From assembly GCF_030581005.1 (NCBI RefSeq), contig NZ_JAUQSX010000015.1, positions 1 to 64,000 on the forward strand: a DNA stretch of 64,000 nt. Reading direction: 5' to 3'. Under the pieces are notes generated by a model. The model worked only from the letters and a program-made list of their open reading frames with translations. It made no database searches and was not told where the DNA came from. Of the stretch, positions 24,442-33,550 are shown one piece after another. Every line of letters begins with the position of its first letter. Positions within the stretch are counted from its first letter, which is position 1. Source of the DNA: Hymenobacter mellowenesis. Lineage in GTDB: Bacteria > Bacteroidota > Bacteroidia > Cytophagales > Hymenobacteraceae. Position numbers and translations under genes: made by a program.

Positions 24442-25752
24442 GTGACGTATTCCGAAACCCTTGCCTACCTCTACGAACAGCTGCCCATGTTTCAGCGCGT
24501 AGGGGCCGCGGGCTTCAAAAAAGGGCTGGGCAACACCTTGGCCCTGGCCGAAGCGCTGGGCCACCCGGAGCGCCGGTTTCGGAGCGTGCACGTGGCCGGC
24601 ACCAACGGCAAGGGCAGCAGTTCGCACCTGCTGGCGGCCACGCTGCAGGCGGCCGGCTACAAAGTGGGCCTCTACACCTCGCCGCACCTGCGGGAGTTCA
24701 CAGAGCGCATTCGGGTGAACGGGCAGGAGCTGCCGGCCGACTATCTGGTGGCGTGGGTGGCGCGCTGGCGGCCGTTGTTTGAGCAGGTGCAGCCGTCGTT
24801 TTTTGAGATGTGCGTGGCGCTGGCCTTCGCCTATTTCGCCGAGCAGCGGGTCGATGTGGCCATTATCGAAGTGGGTCTCGGCGGGCGGTTCGATTCCACG
24901 AATATCATCACGCCGCTGGTTTCGCTCATCACCAACATTAGCTTCGACCACCAGGCGTTGCTGGGCAACACACTGCCGGAAATTGCCGGGGAGAAAGCCG
25001 GCATCATCAAGCCGGGTATTCCGGTGGTGGTCAGCCAGACGCAGCCGGAGGTGGCGCCGGTTTTTGAGCGCGAAGCCGCCGCCAAGCTGGCCCACCTGGT
25101 TTTTGGCGACCAGGTTTATCAGGCTACTTTCGCCGGCGAGCCCGCGCCGGAAACCGGCCTGCGTCCCCTCAACGTGACGCAGCACGGCCGCCCGTACCTG
25201 CCCAATGCCGAGCTGGGCCTGCCCGGCGACTACCAGCAACACAACCTGCCCGGCGTGCTGGCTACCCTCGATGAGCTGCGAGCCCAGGGTTTCCGAATTA
25301 CCGAAGCGGCCGTACGCACCGGCCTGCGGCAAGTCACGCAGCTCACCGGCCTGCGGGGCCGCTGGAGCATCATCGGCCAGCGCCCGCTGGTGGTGTGCGA
25401 CACGGGCCACAACGCGGCGGGCCTAGCCATGGTGATGCGGCAGCTGCAGCGCGTGCCGCACCAGCGCCTGCACCTCGTCATTGGCACCGTGAACGACAAG
25501 GATGTGGCCGGTATGCTGGCGCTGCTGCCGCGCGAAGCCACTTACTATTTTTGCGCGGCCAACATTCCGCGCGCCCTGCCCACGGCCGAGTTGGCCCGGC
25601 AGGCCGCCGAGCTGGGGTTGGCGGGCCAGGCCTATGCCTCAGTAGCTGCCGCCGTGGCAGCTGCCCGAGCCGCTGCCGCGCCCGAAGATGTGGTCTTTAT
25701 TGGGGGCAGCACCTTTGTGGTGGCGGAAGTCGATGAGCTTTATAACGATTAA
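24442..25752 (+). CDS. folC: Folylpolyglutamate synthase / dihydrofolate synthase
   Basis: 436 residues from GTG 24442. Mur-ligase family enzyme that adds glutamate to dihydropteroate and folates. The ATP-binding loop is VAGTNGKGSSSHLLAATLQ near 53-65; the substrate segment LYTSPHLREFTERIRVNG and the metal/ATP region FDSTNIITPLVSLITNISFD follow; the C-terminal glutamate ligase domain contains RPLVVCDTGHNAAGLAMVM. Length is normal. It starts after the terminator of the TonB cluster and precedes trmB; no other folate gene is near. Confidence 0.95.
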   Translation: MTYSETLAYLYEQLPMFQRVGAAGFKKGLGNTLALAEALGHPERRFRSVHVAGTNGKGSSSHLLAATLQAAGYKVGLYTSPHLREFTERIRVNGQELPADYLVAWVARWRPLFEQVQPSFFEMCVALAFAYFAEQRVDVAIIEVGLGGRFDSTNIITPLVSLITNISFDHQALLGNTLPEIAGEKAGIIKPGIPVVVSQTQPEVAPVFEREAAAKLAHLVFGDQVYQATFAGEPAPETGLRPLNVTQHGRPYLPNAELGLPGDYQQHNLPGVLATLDELRAQGFRITEAAVRTGLRQVTQLTGLRGRWSIIGQRPLVVCDTGHNAAGLAMVMRQLQRVPHQRLHLVIGTVNDKDVAGMLALLPREATYYFCAANIPRALPTAELARQAAELGLAGQAYASVAAAVAAARAAAAPEDVVFIGGSTFVVAEVDELYND

Positions 25753-25840
25753 GAAGGCAGAATAAGAAGTATAGAATCGGCGCAATTCGCGGTTCGGGCC
25801 CTTTTTCATTCTGCATTCCTCATTTTCATTAACTATAGAA
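25752..25840. repeat. Imperfect word-type inverted repeat before trmB
   Basis: GAAGGCAGAATAAGAAG-type words after folC and complementary CATTCTGCATTCCTCATTTT words just before the trmB start. Imperfect but with the same architecture and position as the elements at 20732 and 22787. Confidence 0.55.
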
Positions 25841-25841
25841 T

Positions 25842-26507
25842 TTGCCTCGCATTAAACTTCAGCGTTTTCAAGACAACGCCACCCGCCCCGACATCATCGA
25901 GCCGGGCAAACCCGAATACGAGCAGCTCGGCGGTCGTTGGCGCACCGATTTTTTTCAGGAGCCCCACCCGCTGACGCTGGAAGTGGGCTGCGGCAAAGGG
26001 GAGTACACCGTGGGCCTGGCCCAACGGCATCCCAGCCGCAACTTTTTGGGTCTTGATATCAAAGGGGAGCGCATCTGGCGCGGCAGCACCCGCGCTGCTG
26101 AGCTGGGCCTGACCAACGTAGGATTCGTACGCATGCGCGCGGAGGCGCTGGCGGCCCAGTTTGGTGCCCACGAGCTGGCTGAAATCTGGATAACCTTTCC
26201 CGACCCACGCCCGCGCGACCGTGACATCAAGCGCCGGCTCACGTCGCCGCGTTTTCTGGCGCTTTATGAGCAACTGCTGACGCCTGGCGGCCTGTTGCAC
26301 CTTAAAACCGACAACGAAGGGCTATTTGAGTACACGCTGGAAACGCTGGCCGCCCGGCCCGGCGCCCGTATCGAGCGCTTCACCCGCGACCTGTACGCCG
26401 AAACCGGCGCGGAATTCACGGAAGCGCAGGCCATCCAAACAAATTTTGAGGGCAAGTACCGGGCGGTGGGCGTGCCCATCAAGTACGTGCAGTTCCGGCT
26501 GACTTAG
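25842..26507 (+). CDS. trmB: tRNA (guanine-N7)-methyltransferase
   Basis: 221 residues from TTG 25842. Uses SAM to make m7G46 in the variable loop of tRNAs. SAM-binding motif LEVGCGKGEYTVGLAQRHPS near 50-68; the family motif FLGLDIKGERIWRG and EIWITFPDPRPRD, whose Asp and Pro residues define the TrmB active site; final substrate-binding TNFEGKYRAVGVPIKY. Complete and of standard length. Followed by a REP-like palindrome. Confidence 0.95.
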   Translation: MPRIKLQRFQDNATRPDIIEPGKPEYEQLGGRWRTDFFQEPHPLTLEVGCGKGEYTVGLAQRHPSRNFLGLDIKGERIWRGSTRAAELGLTNVGFVRMRAEALAAQFGAHELAEIWITFPDPRPRDRDIKRRLTSPRFLALYEQLLTPGGLLHLKTDNEGLFEYTLETLAARPGARIERFTRDLYAETGAEFTEAQAIQTNFEGKYRAVGVPIKYVQFRLT

Positions 26508-26545
26508 GAAATGACCCAAGAGTCAAAGCTGGGAGTAAAGTTGTA

Positions 26546-26641
26546 ACATCATGCTGAGCGCAGTCGAAGCATCTCTACCGCGCAACTAATTTGATTTAGT
26601 GCAGCAGTAGAGATGCTTCGGCTGCGCTCAGCATGACGTTC
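26546..26641. repeat. REP-like palindrome, copy 3
   Basis: CATGCTGAGCGCAGTCGAAG arm (from 26550) and complementary right arm CTTCGGCTGCGCTCAGCATG, ending about 26641, with an A/T-rich loop. Same family as 5636-5740; lies between the convergent trmB and TrpF-like genes. Confidence 0.9.
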
Positions 26642-26663
26642 TCAATAATACTTTCTGCGTTTG

Positions 26664-27248
26664 CTAATCGACTTCCAGCGCTTCAAACACGGCTTCCAGC
26701 TGGTCGAAGTCGCGCAGGCCAGGCTTCACTTCATCACCCGAGGGGAATGAAAGGCCGGCGATGGGCAGTTGAGTAGCCATTTCGCGGGCTTGGTCGGGGA
26801 AGAGGCCAGGGCCCAGCCACAGTGGGCGCTCCAGCCCCAGCTGGCGCAGCAGGGCAAGGTCATTTTCAGAAGAAGGCAGTTCCAGTACCCAGCCGATTAC
26901 GGCGGCAAATGAAGCTGGGGCGCTTTCAGCCGTGGCCAGCTCCACGTAAACCGGCGGGGCGATTTCGGCCAGCTCGTCGGCCGTGCGGGCGGAGCGGAGC
27001 AGCACGGCATCGAGGCCGCAGTCGGCGGCTACGGCGTTGATTTCGGGGGCACTGAGCTGGTCGAACTCGCCAATTAGCTCCACGCCGGCTATCCAGCCGG
27101 CCAGCTCTTTCACGGTTTTAACGTCGAGATGGCCGGGCAGGGCGGGGTCGAGGACGAAGGTGAGCTTGTCGGCGCCCATGCCGGCGCAGTAGCGGGCGTC
27201 GGAGAGGTTGTTGATGCCGCGGATGAGGAGAGGGACGAGGTGAGGCAC
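26664..27248 (-). CDS. TrpF-like TIM-barrel protein lacking the catalytic Cys
   Basis: 194 residues. It has the layout of phosphoribosylanthranilate isomerase: a first strand and loop (LLIRGINNLSDARYCAGMGA), and later strands such as VELIGEF, AVLLRSA and AGLSFPSG. The general-base Cys of TrpF, found in KxCGIT, is replaced by Arg in LIRGIN, and the barrel is a little short. No other trp gene is near. It may therefore be a non-catalytic or repurposed relative; a separate true trpF probably exists elsewhere in the genome. The family link is by eye. Confidence 0.7.
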   Translation of the reverse strand: MPHLVPLLIRGINNLSDARYCAGMGADKLTFVLDPALPGHLDVKTVKELAGWIAGVELIGEFDQLSAPEINAVAADCGLDAVLLRSARTADELAEIAPPVYVELATAESAPASFAAVIGWVLELPSSENDLALLRQLGLERPLWLGPGLFPDQAREMATQLPIAGLSFPSGDEVKPGLRDFDQLEAVFEALEVD

Positions 27249-27408
27249 TTCGGGTCAATTAACAGTAAGCAATGAACAATGAGCTGTGGGGTGCTCAACC
27301 GCCTGCATAAAAACGAATGGGTGGTGCCCGGTGGGCTGCCGCAAAAGTAGGGCCGGCAGCGCGGCCAAGGCGTATCGGGGAGGGCCCGGCGGCTGTATCT
27401 TCGCCACC

Positions 27409-28128
27409 ATGAACGCAACCCGCCGCGCCCCTTTGCTGGCCCCGTCCTTTCTGGCCGCTGATTTGGCCAACCTGCAAGCCGAAACCGAGCGGCTGGCCGA
27501 CAGCGCCGCCGACTGGCTGCACTTCGACGTGATGGACGGCCGCTTTGTGCCCAACATCTCCTTCGGCCTGCCTGTGCTGCAGGCCGTGGCTAAATACGCC
27601 AAGCAGCCCATCGACGTGCATTTGATGATTGAGGAGCCCCAGCACTACCTGGCGGCTTTCCGCGACGCGGGCGCGGCCAGCATCACGGTGCACTACGAGG
27701 CCTGCCCGCACCTGCACCGCGTGGTGCAGCAAATCAAGCAGTTGGGCTGCCGCGCCGGCGTGGCCCTGAACCCGCACACGCCCGTGGCGCTGCTCGAAGA
27801 CATTGCCGCCGACCTCGACGTGGTGCTAGTGATGTCGGTGAACCCCGGCTTTGGCGGGCAGGCCTTCATTCCGAATACCCTGAAAAAAGTGGCCATGCTG
27901 AAAGAGCTGCTGGATAATGTGGGCTCCGATGCCTTGATTGAAGTAGATGGCGGCGTGAGCCTGGCCAATGCCGGGCCGCTGGTGGAAGCCGGCGCCGACG
28001 TGCTAGTGGCCGGCAATTTCGTGTTCAGCGCGCCCGAGGGGCCGGTGGCCACCCTGGCCCGGATGCGCGAGTACCTGTCGGGCCTGGAAACCCTTGACGC
28101 CGACACGGTGGCGCGACGCAGGCAATAG
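27409..28128 (+). CDS. rpe: Ribulose-phosphate 3-epimerase
   Basis: 239 residues from ATG 27409; the longer frame is rejected since it lacks family similarity. Interconverts ribulose-5-phosphate and xylulose-5-phosphate in the pentose phosphate pathway. TIM barrel with metal and acid-base residues in APSFLAADLANL, HFDVMDGRFVPNISFG, DVHLMIEEP, MSVNPGFGGQAFI and EVDGGVSLANAGPLVEAGAD. All catalytic Asp and His residues are present. A TonB-dependent receptor gene begins 59 bases downstream on the same strand. Confidence 0.96.
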   Translation: MNATRRAPLLAPSFLAADLANLQAETERLADSAADWLHFDVMDGRFVPNISFGLPVLQAVAKYAKQPIDVHLMIEEPQHYLAAFRDAGAASITVHYEACPHLHRVVQQIKQLGCRAGVALNPHTPVALLEDIAADLDVVLVMSVNPGFGGQAFIPNTLKKVAMLKELLDNVGSDALIEVDGGVSLANAGPLVEAGADVLVAGNFVFSAPEGPVATLARMREYLSGLETLDADTVARRRQ

Positions 28129-28187
28129 TGGCCGGCCCCCGGCGTTTTCTCGGTTGTGAAACAAACAATTACCCCTGTCTGCCGCCC

Positions 28188-30731
28188 ATGAGGCCCTTCC
28201 TGACTGCCCCGGCGACGGCTTGCTGCCTCGTGCTTTTGCTGGCCTCGCCCGGCGTAATGGCCCAAACGCCCGCACTTTCCGTGCCGGCGCAAGCCGGTGT
28301 CATCACCCTGACGGGTACGCTGCGCGATGCCAATGGACAGCCGCTGGAGCTGGCTTCGGTGGGAGTGGAGGGCCAGCCCGGCGGGGCCAATACCTCGGCC
28401 GAAGGGGTTTTCTCGCTGTCGGTGCGGGTGCCCACGGGGGGCCAGGCCGCCGTGCTGGTGGTGCGCCGGCTGGGGTATCTGCCCCTGCGCATTCTGCTGC
28501 GCCTGCCGGCTGATGCCGACAAGCCCCTGGCCCTCACCATGCGCCTCGACACCAAGGCGCTGAGCAACGTGCGGGTGACGGCTCGCGCCGACCAGGCCGA
28601 CACCCGCGAGCAGGTCAGCATCACGCGCATCGACCCGCGCGCCGCCAAGGAGATTCCTTCCCCGTTTGGCGATTTCAACGCCATTCTGAAGACGCTGCCC
28701 GGCGTGCAGTCCAACAACGAGCTGAGCAGCACCTACAACGTGCGCGGCGGCAACTACGACGAGAACCTGGTGTACGTCAACGGGTTTGAGATTTACCGGC
28801 CGTTTCTTGTCACCTCGGCGCAGCAGGAAGGCCTGAGCTTCGTCAATGCCGACCTGGTGAAGCAGGTCGAATTCAGCAGCGGCGGCTGGCAGCCCAAGTA
28901 CGGCGATAAGCTGGCCTCGGTGCTGAGCGTGGATTACAAGACGCCGGAGAAATTCGCGGCCTCGCTCACGGCCAGCCTGGTGGGTGGCGCGGCCCACGCC
29001 GAGGCCCGCTCGGCCAATGGCCGGGTGAGCTACCTGGCCGGGGTGCGGTATAAAAATGCGCAGTACGTGCTCAGCTCGCTGCGGCAGCAGCAGGGCGGCT
29101 ACAACCCCACGTTTTACGATGCGCAGGCATATGTAAACATCGGCCTGGGCAAAAAAGAGGACCTGCAGCGTACGACGCTGGGCCTGCTAGGCGTGATTGC
29201 GCACAACGACTACCGGTTTTCGCCCGAGACCGGGCAGGCTACGTTCTCGACCAATACCAACCAGTTCACCCGCGTTTTCATTGCCTACGATGGCCGGGAG
29301 CGCATGCAGTTCGACACCTACCAGAGTGGCTTCAACCTGAAGCACGACTTTTCGTCGCGCCTGCAGATGGAGCTGCTGGGCTCGGCCCTGATTTCGCGCG
29401 AGTTCGAATTTCGCGACGTGGAAGCAGCCTACCGGTTTGCCGACATCAACCGCGACCCTACCTCGCGCGATTTCAACCAAACGGTGCGGGAACGCGACAT
29501 TGGCTCGCAGTTCCGGCACTCGCGCAACTTCCTCACGGCCCGCATCTTCACCGCCGAAACCCGTGGCCGCTGGACGCCCACCAGCGCCCACACGGTTCGC
29601 TGGGGCGCCAAAGTCGGCCGCGAAAAAATATCGGACACGCTCGACGAGTACAGCTTTGCCGATTCGGCCGACTTTGTGCCCGACGCGCGCCGCCTGCGCC
29701 TGCGCTCCGATTTGAGTTTGCTCAGCACCCGCAGCCAGGGCTTTGTGCAGGACACCTGGGCTTTCGATTCGCTGCGTACGCTCACCTACGGCGCCCGGGC
29801 CCACTACTGGAGCACCAACGGCCAACTCGTTATCAGCCCGCGGGTGCAGTACTCGCAAATCAGCCGCCGACACCCCAACCGCTCGTTCAAGGCGGCCGTG
29901 GGCGTGTATTACCAGCCGCCGTTCTACCGCGAGCTGCGCGACCAGACAACCATCAGCCAAGGCGTGCAGCAGGCCTACCTGAACCCCGAGCTGCGGGCCC
30001 AGAAGTCCTACCACTTCATCGTGGGCGAGGAAATCAACTTCAAGCAGTTTGGCCGGCCTTTTAAGCTTTCGGCCGAAGCCTACTACAAGCACCTCACCGA
30101 CGTAGTGCCCTACGACGTGGACAACGTGCGGCTGCGCTACTTCGCCAAAAACAACGCCCGTGCCTACGTGGCCGGTTTCGACACCCGCCTGAGCGGTGAG
30201 TTTGTGAAGGGGGCTGAGTCGTGGTTCAGCCTCGGCGTGCTCACCACCCGCGAAAACGTGGCCGGCGACTCCATCAATGTGTACGACGGCGACGGCAACA
30301 AAACCGGGCGCGAGCCCAAGGGCTACATCCGCCGCCCGCAGGACCAGCGCCTGAATTTGGGCATTTTCTTCCAGGACCATTTGCCCAACAACCCCTCCGT
30401 GCGCGGCTACGTGAACTTGGTGTTTGGCACCGGCCTGCCCTTCAGCCCGCCCAACGAGCCCGACCTGCGCGGCACCGCCGACCTGGTGCGCAGCTACAAG
30501 CGCGTCGATTTGGGCTTTTCCAAAGTTATCGGCCTAAAAAACATCAACGCCCCCAAGCCGCATTTCTACAGCTTTGAGAGCCTGTGGCTGGGCCTGGAGA
30601 TTCTGAATGTGCTGGCCGCCAACAACGTGGCCGGCTACAGCTACCTGCAGGACGTGAACGGCCGCACCTACGCCGTGCCCAGCTACCTCTCGCAGCGCGT
30701 AGTGAACCTGCGGCTGATTGCCCGGTTTTAA
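28188..30731 (+). CDS. TonB-dependent receptor with carboxypeptidase-like domain
   Basis: 847 residues from ATG 28188. Signal peptide (MRPFLTAPATACCLVLLLAS, cut after VMA), then a carboxypeptidase regulatory-like domain of about 85 residues (GTLRDANGQPLELASVGVEG), a plug domain (FGDFNAILKTLPGVQSNNEL, YNVRGGNYDENLVYVNGFEI) and a barrel ending RVVNLRLIARF with terminal Phe. This is the CarboxypepD_reg-like class of Bacteroidota. No SusD partner lies next to it, so it is not a SusCD pair. The substrate is unknown. It is energised by ExbB/ExbD/TonB systems such as the one at 22-24 kb. Confidence 0.92.
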   Translation: MRPFLTAPATACCLVLLLASPGVMAQTPALSVPAQAGVITLTGTLRDANGQPLELASVGVEGQPGGANTSAEGVFSLSVRVPTGGQAAVLVVRRLGYLPLRILLRLPADADKPLALTMRLDTKALSNVRVTARADQADTREQVSITRIDPRAAKEIPSPFGDFNAILKTLPGVQSNNELSSTYNVRGGNYDENLVYVNGFEIYRPFLVTSAQQEGLSFVNADLVKQVEFSSGGWQPKYGDKLASVLSVDYKTPEKFAASLTASLVGGAAHAEARSANGRVSYLAGVRYKNAQYVLSSLRQQQGGYNPTFYDAQAYVNIGLGKKEDLQRTTLGLLGVIAHNDYRFSPETGQATFSTNTNQFTRVFIAYDGRERMQFDTYQSGFNLKHDFSSRLQMELLGSALISREFEFRDVEAAYRFADINRDPTSRDFNQTVRERDIGSQFRHSRNFLTARIFTAETRGRWTPTSAHTVRWGAKVGREKISDTLDEYSFADSADFVPDARRLRLRSDLSLLSTRSQGFVQDTWAFDSLRTLTYGARAHYWSTNGQLVISPRVQYSQISRRHPNRSFKAAVGVYYQPPFYRELRDQTTISQGVQQAYLNPELRAQKSYHFIVGEEINFKQFGRPFKLSAEAYYKHLTDVVPYDVDNVRLRYFAKNNARAYVAGFDTRLSGEFVKGAESWFSLGVLTTRENVAGDSINVYDGDGNKTGREPKGYIRRPQDQRLNLGIFFQDHLPNNPSVRGYVNLVFGTGLPFSPPNEPDLRGTADLVRSYKRVDLGFSKVIGLKNINAPKPHFYSFESLWLGLEILNVLAANNVAGYSYLQDVNGRTYAVPSYLSQRVVNLRLIARF

Positions 30732-30749
30732 CAAAATTGAATTACACGT

Positions 30750-30829
30750 GTCAGTTGGCGCACCGCGAAGGGTCCTATCACGTCGGAATTTCCTGACGTG
30801 ATAAGGCCCTTCGCGGTGCGCCAACCGAC
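30750..30829. repeat. Long palindrome between convergent genes
   Basis: GTCAGTTGGCGCACCGCGAA... (30750-30788) and near-exact complement (30790-30829) with a few mismatches. It begins 18 bases after the receptor stop and ends 9 bases before the AI-2E transporter stop, so it can act as a bidirectional terminator. The arms differ from the GTCATGCTGAGC family. Confidence 0.85.
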
Positions 30830-30837
30830 AGAAAGCC

Positions 30838-31974
30838 TTACCCAGCCGACGGAATCACCTTTTCCGACGCCACGGCCTCTTTGGAAGGCGGGTTGATGCG
30901 GCGGCCGCGCGGGGTTTCTTCGTCGCCGAGCAGCATGCCCCAGGGCTTGAGGGGCGCAATGCGGTCGAACACGATTTTGAGGATGGCGATGACCGGCAGA
31001 GCCAGGAACATGCCCGCGATGCCGCCAATGGCATTGCCCACCAGCACGCCCACAATGGCCACCAGCGCGTTGACCTTGATTTTGGAGGCCACGATACGCG
31101 GAATAAGGTAGTGGTTGTCGACGAACTGAATCACCATGTACACGCCCAGCACCGCAATGGCGTGGCCGTAGCCAGGCTTCGTGACGAAGGCCATGAGCAT
31201 GGGCAGGGCAATGGCAATGAGCCCGCCGATGTAGGGAATAAAATTCAGCAGCGCGCCCAGCACGCCCAGCAGCAGCGCATACGGCACCCCAATGATGAGC
31301 AGGCCGGTGGTATTGAGCGTGGCCACGATGCTGGCTTCGATGAGCAAACCCACCATGTAGCTCTGGATGGTGGCCTTGCTCTCGCGCAGCACCTCGGCCA
31401 CGCCGGTGTCTTGCCGGTGCCCCGAGAACACCTGGGTGAGAAAATCGACTAGCCGCCGCTGGTACAGAAACAGCAAAAAGATATAGACCGGAATGAGCGT
31501 GGCCACCACCAGCAGCCCCGACACCGCCGAAAGCGTGCCGCCCAACAGGGCCGACGCTCGGTTGCCGGCTTCGCTGAGGTAGCCCTGCAGCTTCTGGTCG
31601 CTCACGCCGAAGCGCGATTGCAGCCACTGGTGCACCTCGGCCGTGGTTTCGGCAAACTTCTTCTTGAAGAGCGGCATCTGGCTGGAAAGCTGCGAGGCTT
31701 CGAGGTAGATGAAGTAGAGCAGGCCCAGCAGGGCCGTCACGCCCAGCACCACCGTGAGGGTGATGGCCAGCAGCTTGGGCACCCGGTGCCGCAGCAGCCA
31801 CTGCTCCACGGGGTGCAGCATGATGGCGAAAATGGCCGCGAAAAACAGCGGAAAGATGATTTCGCTGGCAATGTGAATGGTGAACACGGCCAGGGCCAGG
31901 CCCAGCAGTATCAGCGGCGCCTTCACGTAGAGCGGAAATTGCAGCTCGCGGGCGGGTTCGTAGGAGTCGGGCAT
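30838..31974 (-). CDS. AI-2E family transporter
   Basis: 378 residues with about eight membrane segments. The early pair (LILLGLALAVFTIHIASEII, FFAAIFAIMLHPVEQWLL) and the C-terminal group (GLLIIGVPYALLLGVLGALL, NFIPYIGGLIAIALP, GIAGMFLALPVIAILKIVFD) show the PF01594 signature, with the conserved PYIG. The family includes putative AI-2 exporters and Na+/H+ antiporters, so the cargo here is unknown. Normal length, with an acidic/basic cytoplasmic tail. The gene stands alone. Confidence 0.9.
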   Translation of the reverse strand: MPDSYEPARELQFPLYVKAPLILLGLALAVFTIHIASEIIFPLFFAAIFAIMLHPVEQWLLRHRVPKLLAITLTVVLGVTALLGLLYFIYLEASQLSSQMPLFKKKFAETTAEVHQWLQSRFGVSDQKLQGYLSEAGNRASALLGGTLSAVSGLLVVATLIPVYIFLLFLYQRRLVDFLTQVFSGHRQDTGVAEVLRESKATIQSYMVGLLIEASIVATLNTTGLLIIGVPYALLLGVLGALLNFIPYIGGLIAIALPMLMAFVTKPGYGHAIAVLGVYMVIQFVDNHYLIPRIVASKIKVNALVAIVGVLVGNAIGGIAGMFLALPVIAILKIVFDRIAPLKPWGMLLGDEETPRGRRINPPSKEAVASEKVIPSAG

Positions 31975-32008
31975 AGCGAAGGGAGTGGAGCCGGTGCCTG
32001 AAAAGTGG

Positions 32009-32187
32009 CCCGGCAGGCCCGCTTACGCGGCGCGGCGGCGCGCGTTGCTTCGCAAACGCAACGTTGGCGCGGCAGAAGGTGGGCCTGCCGAGCGCCGCCG
32101 AGGCATCTCGCGTGCGCAACGCAACTTAATCGGTGTAACGATTTTGGTCACTGCTGCCCGCGAGATGCCTCAGCGGCGCTCGGCAGG
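32009..32187. repeat. REP-like palindrome, variant family
   Basis: Arms CCTGCCGAGCGCCGCCGAGG... (32084-32112) and the complement at 32159-32187 (one mismatch) with 46 bases between; the cores GAGGCATCTCGCG match the sequence GAGGCATCTCGCG at 10351-10363, linking this copy to that element. A second palindrome with GGCAGGCCCGC and GTGGGCCTGCC ends lies immediately to its left (32009-32090). Sits between the two genes in this leftward stretch. Confidence 0.75.
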
Positions 32188-32208
32188 ACGTTCAGGGCTT
32201 CCACGCAC

Positions 32209-33405
32209 TTAGCGCGTGAAATCCTCTACCACCTGCACGAACATGGGCGAAGGCACCTCAATGGTCTGGCCAGTAGGAGCGAGCAGGCCGTTTTGGCCAT
32301 CCACGCGGAAAGTCACCACATTGTTGGAATTCTGGTTGGCCACCAGCAGCAGGCGGCCCGAGGGCGTGAGCGCGAAGTTGCGCGGCGTCTTGCCCTGGGT
32401 GCTCATGTACTGGATGGGGGCCAGGGTGCCGTTGGACGTATCGATGGCAAACACGGCAATGCTATTGTGGCCGCGGTTGGAGGCGTATAGGTACAACCCG
32501 TCGGGCGAAACGTGCAGGTCGGCGCAGGAGTTCTCGCCGCTGAAGCCCTTGGGCAGCGTCGACACCGACTGCAGCTCCTTGAATTTGCCCGCCGACGCAT
32601 CATAGGCCAGCGCCGTCACGGTCGAGTTCAGCTCGTTAATCAAGTACGCCTGCTTGCCGTTGGGATGGAAAACGAGGTGGCGCGGCCCAGCGCCCGGCTT
32701 GGCCGTGAAAGCAGGTTCAGGCAGCCGCGTGAGCTGGCCCTGGGCGGCGCCCAGGCGGTAGCCCACCACCTGGTCGGTGCCCAGGTCCACGGCAAAGGCG
32801 AAGGTGTTGGCCGGGTCGGGGATGATGCAGTGGGCGTGGGCGGCGGTTTGGTTTTTGTGCGGGCCGGAGCCCTGGTGCTGGTCGGCGGCGCTGGGGGCGG
32901 CCAGTTGGCCGTTGGCGGCAATGGGCAGCAGGGCCACGTTGCCGCCCACGTAGTTGGCCACCAGGGCGGCTTTCTCGGCGCGGTCGAGGCTGATGTAGCA
33001 CGGCGACGCGCCGGCCGACGGTTGCTGGTTGAGCATCGTGAGGCCGCCGGTACGCTGGTCCACGGCAAAGGCGCTCACGCCCCCGCCTTTGGCCCCCTGA
33101 AACGTCTGGGTTTCGCTCACCGCATACAGGTAGCGCCGCCCGGCGGGCATCGTGAGGTAGGTGGGGCTGGCCCCGCCCCGGTGGGCGCTCACGGGCGTTA
33201 GCAGCCCGGTGGCGGTGGTGAGGCGGTAGAGGAAAATGGAGTTTTCCTGCTCGGAGCTCACATTGGTGCCGAAATAAACCAGGTAGTCGCGGCTCATGCT
33301 TTTGGCGGCCGGCTTGCTGCAGCCGGCTGCGGAAAGAAGGACAAGTGAACCAAAGCCGGCCGCCAGAGCCAAGCGAAATTTAGGGAACGAAGTAGGAGGA
33401 GTCAT
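32209..33405 (-). CDS. Lactonase family protein (6-phosphogluconolactonase-like), lipoprotein
   Basis: 398 residues. Lipoprotein signal: hydrophobic LALAAGFGSLVLLSAAGC with Cys near 29. The mature protein is a seven-bladed beta-propeller of the YbhE/Pgl type, with repeated blades such as PTYLTMPAGRRYLYAVSETQ, GASPCYISLDRAEKAALVAN and GPRHLVFHPNGKQAYLINEL. Family members hydrolyse 6-phosphogluconolactone or other lactones; a periplasmic lipoprotein form suggests a different natural lactone from the cytosolic sugar phosphate. Divergent from the LysR gene. Confidence 0.9.
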   Translation of the reverse strand: MTPPTSFPKFRLALAAGFGSLVLLSAAGCSKPAAKSMSRDYLVYFGTNVSSEQENSIFLYRLTTATGLLTPVSAHRGGASPTYLTMPAGRRYLYAVSETQTFQGAKGGGVSAFAVDQRTGGLTMLNQQPSAGASPCYISLDRAEKAALVANYVGGNVALLPIAANGQLAAPSAADQHQGSGPHKNQTAAHAHCIIPDPANTFAFAVDLGTDQVVGYRLGAAQGQLTRLPEPAFTAKPGAGPRHLVFHPNGKQAYLINELNSTVTALAYDASAGKFKELQSVSTLPKGFSGENSCADLHVSPDGLYLYASNRGHNSIAVFAIDTSNGTLAPIQYMSTQGKTPRNFALTPSGRLLLVANQNSNNVVTFRVDGQNGLLAPTGQTIEVPSPMFVQVVEDFTR

Positions 33406-33550
33406 CAGCGCGAAAAGTATAGCTGCAAAGGTGCGAAAACTTAGGCCCCGGGGCCGCGGCCGGTGCCTTTGCTTTGGGTACGCATACGCACGATGGGCCC
33501 GCTGCGCTGCCTGGTGCGGCGCGGCAAGTAGGCCTGGTTACCTTGCGGGC

